A DNA stretch of 7,871 nt, taken from the NCBI GenBank assembly GCA_002785215.1, contig PFMK01000057.1, positions 1 through 7,871 on the forward strand, in the 5' to 3' direction. Source of the DNA: Candidatus Gottesmanbacteria bacterium CG_4_10_14_0_8_um_filter_37_24. Its GTDB lineage: Bacteria > Patescibacteriota > Microgenomatia > 2-02-FULL-39-11. Below the pieces are notes generated by a model. That model did no database searches. It saw only the letters and a list, made by a program, of their open reading frames with translations, and was not told where the DNA came from. Every line of letters starts with the position of its first letter. Position 1 is the first letter of the stretch. A program made the translations under genes and the position numbers. Positions 1 through 6,249 of this stretch are shown in pieces.

Positions 1-6
1 ATTAAG

Positions 7-31
7 TACTGAATTAATAATCTATTCAGTA
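7..31. repeat. 8-bp perfect inverted repeat
   Basis: TACTGAAT (7-14) and ATTCAGTA (24-31) are exact reverse complements around a 9-nt AT-rich spacer. There is no T-run after the second arm, so a terminator is not well supported. It sits just outside the putative insertion-sequence end and may be an operator or chance in AT-rich sequence. Confidence 0.35.
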
Positions 32-45
32 TGGAGTAGAAAAGG

Positions 46-93
46 CGACATTTCTATATTGGTCAAATACGACATTATCATATTGGTGTTACA
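46..93. mobile_element. Putative insertion-sequence end (IS21/IS481-like), element lying to the left
   Basis: Two direct repeats of 18 bp, at 46-63 and 70-87, share CGACATT, then three differing bases, then ATATTGGT (15 of 18 identical), with starts 24 bp apart. The sequence then runs into GGTGTTACA (85-93). Read on the - strand, the block begins TGTAACACCAATATGATAATG. Tandem transposase-binding repeats behind a TGT...-type tip are known from the ends of IS21- and IS481-family elements, and the wording resembles such ends as I remember them. If so, the transposase genes lie beyond the left edge and the tip is near position 93. No target duplication can be seen from one end. Confidence 0.4.
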
Positions 94-109
94 TTACATA
101 TTCACACCA

Positions 110-137
110 TTGACAAGTCTTAAATATTTATTATATT
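110..137 (+). promoter_or_regulatory. Candidate sigma70 promoter for the RHS locus
   Basis: A perfect TTGACA -35 box (110-115) is followed after 16 bp by TATATT (132-137) as a -10 box. Transcription would start near 144, leaving about 20 nt before the ATG at 165. No Shine-Dalgarno sequence is visible before that ATG, so initiation would rely on a short, AT-rich leader. The -35 box lies about 17 bp inside the proposed IS tip, so the promoter is independent of the element unless the tip extends further right. Confidence 0.5.
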
Positions 138-164
138 CTGATTTATATATACCATTAATATATT

Positions 165-923
165 ATGCACCCTCACGTAAACAAACAATTTATCTTCTTG
201 GTTTCCTTAACAGCCGTTACCTTATTTACAGCCCTTATCGCAATCACACTTTCCAATGACTTGCGAAAAAGAACCAGCGATAAATATCTAACTTCCCAAG
301 CGCTAGCCTCTGACCAACCTCTTGAAATAAAAAAAATCAGTTTAGGTGAAAATCCTTCCACGGATTCAAGGTCATCTTTAAAAGACGGAAAACTGCAGTT
401 GACCATCTCCAAAGGTGCATTAGATCCGGAAGCAAGCCGGGAGCAAGATCTGACTTTTGCCCTTCTTCCGGCAAATACGGATATTGAAATTTTGAGATTC
501 TCTTTAAACTTAAGTAAGTCTTCGGAAGATAAAAAAGATGACTCAGGTATAGTCCGTTCGCAACCAAATCATATCGCTGAGACCACACCTAATCAGGATG
601 CAAAAACACAATATCTTTACGCTCAGGAAGAAAAAACTGCCCCAGCCGGTAAAGACCAACTTCAATTGAAATTCTCAGATAATTCTATCAACGAGAAAAA
701 AAATTATTACACTTTAGAATATAATTTTTCCGAATTGGAAGAATTATATGCTCATTCCTCCCTCAAATTCCTCTGGTTTAACAACCAAAATTCCTCCTGG
801 GAAGAAATCCCTACCACTGTAGATGAGGCAAGCAGTAAAATTATTGCTCAAGTTGATCATCTGTCTGATTTTACCGTTTCAGGACAAAAAGCCCAAGTTT
901 TCTCCCCAACCCTCAAAAACTAG
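165..923 (+). CDS. N-terminal fragment of RHS/YD-repeat protein: membrane anchor plus ZU5-like domain, ended by amber codon
   Basis: Encodes 252 aa. Residues 8-29 form one hydrophobic segment after a short n-region with a single Lys and no clear cleavage site, so a signal anchor is more likely than a cleaved signal peptide. A polar linker follows. A beta-rich domain then starts near residue 76, with a TISKGAL motif (residues 80-86). It closes with W212, an IPTTVD stretch and VDHLSDF (residues 230-236). This opening and closing pattern is that of ZU5-like modules that precede RHS shells. Residues 110-165 are low-complexity and charged. No Shine-Dalgarno is seen and the start rests on the only ATG. 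The frame ends in TAG at 921-923 but continues open into the shell gene, so this is probably the front of that protein and not an independent gene. Function alone: unknown; inferred role is to tether or present the shell outside the membrane. Confidence 0.75.
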   Translation: MHPHVNKQFIFLVSLTAVTLFTALIAITLSNDLRKRTSDKYLTSQALASDQPLEIKKISLGENPSTDSRSSLKDGKLQLTISKGALDPEASREQDLTFALLPANTDIEILRFSLNLSKSSEDKKDDSGIVRSQPNHIAETTPNQDAKTQYLYAQEEKTAPAGKDQLQLKFSDNSINEKKNYYTLEYNFSELEELYAHSSLKFLWFNNQNSSWEEIPTTVDEASSKIIAQVDHLSDFTVSGQKAQVFSPTLKN

Positions 924-1004
924 GAATCATCCCTTTACACCGGCTCTGTCAACTATTCATTCCCTGTTGAAACAGTTCCAGGAAGAGGCGGGCTGACGCC
1001 CGGC
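921..1004 (+). other. In-frame amber codon and open bridge to the RHS shell
   Basis: TAG at 921-923 is in the frame of the 165 ATG. The next 27 codons (924-1004) are open in the same frame and read ESSLYTGSVNYSFPVETVPG followed by RGGLTPG. This is the conserved entry motif of RHS/SpvB-like shells (tGsvnysfpi...P.GrgGL.Pgl), and it runs directly into LSVNYVSN at 1005. The split therefore cuts a conserved domain boundary with no change of frame. A point mutation, sequencing error, amber readthrough or suppression are the possible explanations. Confidence 0.85.
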
Positions 1005-4000
1005 TTGTCTGTCAATTATGTCAGTAACAGGATTAATTCCCTATCCCTGGAGCAAAAAGGCAGCTGGCTTGGTCCGGGCTGGGATTTGACTCTTCCTGAG
1101 GTTAGGTTTGATGCCTGGACGGAAAAAAGCGGTACTTCTTCAAACTGTAAAGAATATGCTGGTACGAGAAAAAGAGGCCCCCAATACAGTCTGATTTTGG
1201 GAGGAAGCGAAGAACCGTTATACTGGATTGAAGATAAGTATAACAATCCATTTGATCCTCCCATATCAAGCAAATACATCTCAAAAAGCGGGATTCCCGT
1301 CATAGCATATTATAGAACTTACAAAGATCACAACAGGTTTGACACGGACTCCTGTTTGAATGATTCCGGCCGGAATTATATCATCACCAAATGGATAGCC
1401 CAGGGAAAAGACGGACGGGAATATACATTTGATTCATCTCTAAACAACTCCGTGGCAGACAGGAAAATAAAAAACACCATGGCTCCCAGCAAGTACATGG
1501 TCACGGAAATTAAGGACCTTTCAGGAAATAAAATTGTTTTTGAATATAATGCAGAGGTCCAGTCCGGTCATAATATCACTGTCTATCCCGCAGTAATAAA
1601 ATACAATTTTCAGGGTAATACTCCTTTCGGTGCGGTTGAGTTTACGACCACAGAAAAAACCTATCAACCTGATTTTTCAGCAAGAAAACCTCATGAGGTG
1701 AAATACGAGGAAATGAATTTCGAAAAAAGCAGGCTATCGGAAATCAAAGTGTATTCTAACTATCCTAATAGGACTTTGTATAAGACTTACAAATTCAATT
1801 ATGACGTTACATCTTATAAGTACCCATACAAGTATAGCGGCGGCTGGCAGGAAACAGGATATGACACTCTCACAAAAGTGGACACCTATCAGGGAGAAGC
1901 CGCAGAGGCACACAAATTTGTCCCGGAAACTTTCACTTATGAAATGAGGACAGTGGGTTTCCAATTTATCCCGCTTCATGACAATGAACGCCATTCAGAC
2001 TGGGTGAACTCCTGCGAGATGCCCTGGAGACATACTGTTTCCTGGAATGATTTTAAGAACTGGATAGTATCTAACGAGAGGTGCGATCCGGACCGAGAAT
2101 CAAACGTACCCTGTCTTTGCGAGTACGAAAGAATCCAACTAGTAAATGCAGGATTTGAATTTTGTCTAGGAACCAACGGTATTGGCGATAATGGCGGTGA
2201 GAGCAGGCCGAATAATCCCCAACCGGGCTGCCCTGCGCTTGCCCAAATGATTGGGTTTTACGGTGGGTCCACCCAAGGCTGGGTAATAGGTTGGGAAACC
2301 GGAAAAGCACCGTTTATCAAGAAAGTAAACAACGGATACGGCGGAGAAGTGGCTTTCACCTACGAGAATTATATCAATCCGAAAAGAGAATACGCCTATA
2401 ACCGCAATGTCATCACATCCAAGGAAATGTATGATACGAACAATCCATCCTTACCGAAAATCAGGACGGAATATACTTATGATCCTGTACCGGTAAATGA
2501 AACACTCAGGCCGGAAAAAGGCGGTGGTTTCCATAGGGTAACTTCCAAAGATCCTGTCACCAACATGTTTACTACTACTTATTATTATCCCTTATCCCCA
2601 AAAATAATTAATGGAGAAGTAGCTGTTTGGGATAGCTTGAACGACCCGGAAAAAAACCCTTTTTGGGGCGCTCCGCTCCGTACTGTTGTTCACCGTTATG
2701 AAGGCAACCAGGATCTCATCTATTCCGACCAGTTTATCTCTTATTCCTTTATACCGATCTTTAAACCGGATTTCGTCAATCCTTCCCTTGCTTCTACTTT
2801 CATATCCGAAGGAGTCGGCCAAAGAGTCACAACCACCTCAGATTCATTTATACCCAAAGCTTCCAATTACGTGACTGCCAATATCGACCCTAATAAACCG
2901 CAATACTTTGACTATAACTTAGACACGACTTCCACAAATCCCAAGTTCCTGCACACCCAAACACGAAGCTGGTATGACCAGTATGGATATGTGGTCAAAA
3001 CAGCCAAGTATGGCGATGTCCGCGGGTTTGCTGATATATCAACCGGTCATGACTTCTCAAGAAGGAGAGATATAAACGGCGGTTGGCAGGAAACGGATAA
3101 AGCCAAAACTTACAGCTTCCAACTCCCCATGTCACCCTATCTGTATGATCAAGGCCAGGTTGTGGCTGATCCTCCATCAAGCGGTACACCCATCGACGAT
3201 CCGTCACTGAAAAAATATTCATATAGCAAATACATCAGAAACTCTGCTGATTCTGCATATGTAAATGGAGCGGATGTCGCTTTGTATTTGGCTAAAAATA
3301 TGACGGGTCTGGTAGCCGAGACTTTTGCTTCCGATCAAGATGCCAAATTTGAGACTATTCCGGAAACCAACCGGTGGTCATGGTCGTCTGTAAATTACGA
3401 TGCTGACGGTAAATTACGAGGGTTTACAACATCTTCCACCCAGAAAAATACCGCTCCGCCGCAAGACAGGCTTAAGCTTAAAAACGGGTCTGATATGCCG
3501 GATACAATTTCCAGCTCTATCTCTTATGACAACTTCGGTAATCCCATCTCAAAAACAGATGCCAGAGGTAACGCTACTACAACTTCTTATTACCCTGCAG
3601 GCTCCCCTTTTGCCAATATCCTACCCAAACAATCCTCTACCCAGATAAAAGATGCCGAAGGAAGACCGGTCATCAACTCAACTTCCACCACCATTTACGA
3701 TCCTTTATTATGGCTTCCTACAGAAGTAATCGACGCTAACGAACTTAAATCCGTAACTGAATATGACTGTCTGGGAAGGACTCAGAATGTATATAAGCCC
3801 GCTGATGCATCTGCCCCAAGATCGTCAACTTTACCAAACGCAACTTACATTTATTTTGATTACCAGGCAGAAGGCTGCGGAATTGGCGCAACCATCACTG
3901 ATAAACCGCTTCCCCACCTCAGGACAAAAACCAGGATAAGCGCAACCGGAGCAGATGGAGAGGAACAACAAGTGTATATGTTTTTCGACATGATATCAGA

Positions 4001-6248
4001 CGGTTTTGGCCAAACCAGAGAAACCCAAGTATTAAAGACAAAAGTCAATGATATCGACAAAAGCCTGATCAATGAAACTGTGTATAACAACAGGGGCTTG
4101 AAAGAAACGGAATCCTCTGTCTGGGAATACGATCCTGTCAACCTTACCTCAGACACTTCCCCACTTCCCCAATACATACCTTTATCCGATCCAGAATTAA
4201 CCAGATATACTCATGATGAGTTAGGCAGGGTGCTTACCGTCACTGACCCGCTGAACCATACTGCCCGAACAGAGTATTCGGGTCTGACGACACGTGCCTT
4301 TGATGCGAACAATAGCTATAAAACCCCCGGCCAGAACCCGACTTATACCCAAAGTGAGACAAATGGCCTGGGCCAAACCGTGAAAACTATTACTACTAAT
4401 ATCAGCACCCCCAACCAGCCCAACTTCGGCCTGATGTCAGTACCAATTTATGACAATGTCCTGGGAGCGGTAGAATCAGCCACTCAATACAAATGCAATA
4501 ACCCCGCCTGTGCAGACAGCAATAACGATTCTCTTTTCACCTCCCGGACATATTATGACCATCTGGGCAGAAAATGGAAGACAGAAGATCCGGACCTGGG
4601 TACATGGAAATATGCTTATGATGCCAACGGCAACTTTGTCAGGCAAGAGGACGCCAAAAACCAAATCATCGATTTTTACTACGATTCATTAAACAGGCTG
4701 GTGAAGAAGGAATATCCCGGAAATCCCCGCGGAGGTTTTTCTGTTTCCGGCAACAGGAATTATATCCAATATATCTATGACGTGGAGGCGGGGAAAAGAT
4801 TTATCGGGAAAAAGCTTAGGATGATAGATACAACAGGTGAAACCAGTTACGAATATGACGGCAAAGGAAGACTGATAAAAGAAAATAAGAATATTGATAA
4901 AATACTATACGGTCTTTCTGGTTATGAAGAAGCACAAACCGAATATGATTATTATGATTCCGACACTCTCAAATCCACCAAGCTTCCTACCGGCGAAATT
5001 ATCGATCAGACCATCAATGAAGCCGGACAACTGGTAGCAATCACAAGCAAAACACTGGTCGATATTCCAAGCGGCACAGCAGATACAGCCATACAGCAAA
5101 TCGTCTCTTATGATCTTTTGAAGCAACAAAAATATGACAAATTCGGCATGCCAACCGCCGGCATTTTGGGTAATTCCGTAGTATCCGAAAAAACATATGA
5201 CCAGTTAGGCAGGGTCAAAACTATCTCAGCCAAGAAAGACACAAACATATTGATGAATTACGATTATTCCACTAGAGATGACGTAGGTAACATTACCTCA
5301 GTCTCAAACAATCCACAGAGCCTCTCTCTTACATATAATTATGACAGCCTGTATCAGTTAACTCAGGTCAACGGCAATTACCAGTCCAGGTATGAATATG
5401 ATGCGGAAGGAAACATCCTTTCCAAAAAGGATGGTGACGAGACTGTTGCTATGCAGTATACCGATACTTCCCACCGCCATGCTCCTAAAATTGTAAACGG
5501 ATTTACTTATAAATACGATACCAACGGCAATCTTACCGAAGATGAGGAGAGGATTTTCGAATGGGACTTCGACAATAAACCTGTCCGGATTACCATGAAA
5601 GATACAGGTGCTGTCACGGAGTTTGCCTATGACGGGGACGGCAACAGGGTAATGAAAAAAACCATAGAAGACTTTCATTATACCTGCACGAATAAATCAT
5701 GTAAGAAAACACCGGGTGCAGGATCAAATTCCTGTTCGTCGGATGCAGATTGCCTTATTTCTCCCACCCCCACACCACAACCTCCCGCAGTGATACCTAC
5801 ATTGACCACTACCTCAAACTGTTGGACTTCCGATGGAACACATTGTGATCCCAACTGTAGGGTAACCGAACTGGTAAACAACAAATACCCGACAGATGGT
5901 TGCACAGGAAACGTCTATACTGGAAGAAGATACTTGGTCAATTGTTCTACAAGCGGTACTGGTAACTGCTTTAAATACAGTGGAGCAGCTAAGCTTACAA
6001 AAAGTTATTCTTATAACGGTTCTTGTGTTGTCTACGATCCAAGTACCGCTCAAATGCAGGAAGATATTTTCTGCTATCCTTCAGCAACAACTTGTACTTG
6101 GGTAACGGGAGTTGCACCATCTCCTACCCCTTTCTACCGGATGTGTGTTAACCAGTCCTGCCGGATGTATCCGGGAAGAGGGGAAAGCAACTGTACCAGT
6201 GATGCCGATTGTATGAAATTATCGCCTACGCCTGCATTTGAAGGATAA
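1005..6248 (+). CDS. RHS/YD-repeat shell protein, main body, with Cys-rich C-terminal tail
   Basis: Encodes 1747 aa from the TTG at 1005, but coding clearly extends in frame back to 924 and, across the amber codon, to 165. The TTG lies inside the conserved motif GGLTPGLSVNY and lacks a well-spaced Shine-Dalgarno, so it is a nominal start only; from it the protein would have no export signal. Features in order: RHS entry with GSWLGPGWDL (residues 19-28); a beta-rich N-terminal shell region; a Cys-containing insertion (about 330-420); NNGYGGEVAFTYE (about 443-455); YD repeats from residue 797 to about 1553; then a 190-residue Cys-rich tail. YD proteins form a hollow beta cocoon that encloses a C-terminal toxin. 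Here the chain ends before the closing RHS core, which is encoded by the next gene one base downstream. It ends in TAA. It could be non-functional if the TAG is real and not read through. Confidence 0.9.
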   Translation: MSVNYVSNRINSLSLEQKGSWLGPGWDLTLPEVRFDAWTEKSGTSSNCKEYAGTRKRGPQYSLILGGSEEPLYWIEDKYNNPFDPPISSKYISKSGIPVIAYYRTYKDHNRFDTDSCLNDSGRNYIITKWIAQGKDGREYTFDSSLNNSVADRKIKNTMAPSKYMVTEIKDLSGNKIVFEYNAEVQSGHNITVYPAVIKYNFQGNTPFGAVEFTTTEKTYQPDFSARKPHEVKYEEMNFEKSRLSEIKVYSNYPNRTLYKTYKFNYDVTSYKYPYKYSGGWQETGYDTLTKVDTYQGEAAEAHKFVPETFTYEMRTVGFQFIPLHDNERHSDWVNSCEMPWRHTVSWNDFKNWIVSNERCDPDRESNVPCLCEYERIQLVNAGFEFCLGTNGIGDNGGESRPNNPQPGCPALAQMIGFYGGSTQGWVIGWETGKAPFIKKVNNGYGGEVAFTYENYINPKREYAYNRNVITSKEMYDTNNPSLPKIRTEYTYDPVPVNETLRPEKGGGFHRVTSKDPVTNMFTTTYYYPLSPKIINGEVAVWDSLNDPEKNPFWGAPLRTVVHRYEGNQDLIYSDQFISYSFIPIFKPDFVNPSLASTFISEGVGQRVTTTSDSFIPKASNYVTANIDPNKPQYFDYNLDTTSTNPKFLHTQTRSWYDQYGYVVKTAKYGDVRGFADISTGHDFSRRRDINGGWQETDKAKTYSFQLPMSPYLYDQGQVVADPPSSGTPIDDPSLKKYSYSKYIRNSADSAYVNGADVALYLAKNMTGLVAETFASDQDAKFETIPETNRWSWSSVNYDADGKLRGFTTSSTQKNTAPPQDRLKLKNGSDMPDTISSSISYDNFGNPISKTDARGNATTTSYYPAGSPFANILPKQSSTQIKDAEGRPVINSTSTTIYDPLLWLPTEVIDANELKSVTEYDCLGRTQNVYKPADASAPRSSTLPNATYIYFDYQAEGCGIGATITDKPLPHLRTKTRISATGADGEEQQVYMFFDMISDGFGQTRETQVLKTKVNDIDKSLINETVYNNRGLKETESSVWEYDPVNLTSDTSPLPQYIPLSDPELTRYTHDELGRVLTVTDPLNHTARTEYSGLTTRAFDANNSYKTPGQNPTYTQSETNGLGQTVKTITTNISTPNQPNFGLMSVPIYDNVLGAVESATQYKCNNPACADSNNDSLFTSRTYYDHLGRKWKTEDPDLGTWKYAYDANGNFVRQEDAKNQIIDFYYDSLNRLVKKEYPGNPRGGFSVSGNRNYIQYIYDVEAGKRFIGKKLRMIDTTGETSYEYDGKGRLIKENKNIDKILYGLSGYEEAQTEYDYYDSDTLKSTKLPTGEIIDQTINEAGQLVAITSKTLVDIPSGTADTAIQQIVSYDLLKQQKYDKFGMPTAGILGNSVVSEKTYDQLGRVKTISAKKDTNILMNYDYSTRDDVGNITSVSNNPQSLSLTYNYDSLYQLTQVNGNYQSRYEYDAEGNILSKKDGDETVAMQYTDTSHRHAPKIVNGFTYKYDTNGNLTEDEERIFEWDFDNKPVRITMKDTGAVTEFAYDGDGNRVMKKTIEDFHYTCTNKSCKKTPGAGSNSCSSDADCLISPTPTPQPPAVIPTLTTTSNCWTSDGTHCDPNCRVTELVNNKYPTDGCTGNVYTGRRYLVNCSTSGTGNCFKYSGAAKLTKSYSYNGSCVVYDPSTAQMQEDIFCYPSATTCTWVTGVAPSPTPFYRMCVNQSCRMYPGRGESNCTSDADCMKLSPTPAFEG
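2013..2231 (+). other. Cysteine-containing insertion in the N-terminal shell region
   Basis: Residues 337-409 of the shell frame contain six cysteines, including a CLC pair, and have aromatic and polar residues but no YD motifs. The segment interrupts the usual passage from FTYEMRTVGF to APFIKKVNNGYGG, which in relatives tends to be short. Six cysteines would allow three disulfides, in keeping with an extracellular protein. I do not recognise the fold. Confidence 0.5.
3393..5663 (+). repeat. YD/RHS peptide-repeat region
   Basis: More than ten YD-type units are readable, with the pattern YDxxGxxxxxxxxxG. Clear examples are NYDADGKLRG, SYDNFGNPISKTDARGN, EYDCLGRTQNVYKP, RYTHDELGRVLTVTDPL, YYDHLGRKWKTEDPD, AYDANGNFVRQEDAKN, YYDSLNRLVKKEYPG, KTYDQLGRVKTISAKKD, RYEYDAEGNILSKKDG, YKYDTNGNLTED and AYDGDGNRVMKKT. 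Such repeats make the spiral beta sheet of RHS and TcB/TcC cocoons. The series stops at residue 1553, where a normal RHS protein would go on into the core and toxin. Confidence 0.93.
5673..6245 (+). other. Cys-rich tail with a duplicated module and Pro/Thr linkers
   Basis: Residues 1557-1747 hold 17 cysteines. Two flanking modules have identical spacing, C-x4-C-x10-C-x5-C: one at 5685-5753 (CTNKSC ... SSDADC) and one at 6144-6212 (CVNQSC ... TSDADC). Each has a PGxG in the middle and is followed by an SPTP linker (5760-5771 and 6222-6233). Nine further cysteines lie between them in a different arrangement. At the DNA level the two modules have drifted. Similar Cys modules with PTP linkers are, from memory, common in surface proteins of CPR bacteria. 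The tail replaces the place where the RHS core should follow, and probably is disulfide-bonded and extracellular. Confidence 0.75.
6240..6245 (+). promoter_or_regulatory. Shine-Dalgarno that fixes the start of the RHS-core/toxin gene
   Basis: GAAGGA at 6240-6245 lies four bases before the ATG at 6250 and overlaps the last codons of the upstream gene. It favours ATG 6250 over the TTG at 6238, and the single base between TAA (6246-6248) and ATG implies translational coupling. Confidence 0.7.
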
Positions 6249-6249
6249 T

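Noticed and set aside
59..259. 66-codon + strand frame across the upstream region
   Set aside because: It overlaps the promoter and the start of the 165 gene in another frame, with an AT-driven Tyr/Leu/Ile-rich translation.
921..923. Genome-wide reassignment of TAG to an amino acid
   Set aside because: Only one internal TAG occurs in about 2500 codons, and TAG also stands at the end of the toxin gene, so general reassignment is unlikely, though not excluded.
3393..5663. DNA tandem repeat array or CRISPR
   Set aside because: The periodicity is at the peptide level (YD repeats); the nucleotide units are diverged and there are no constant repeats with unique spacers.
6238..6249. TTG at 6238 as start of the RHS-core/toxin gene
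   Set aside because: ATG 6250 has GAAGGA at a usable distance and gives a compact KTKK signal-peptide start; the TTG would overlap the ribosome site and add acidic residue D to the n-region.
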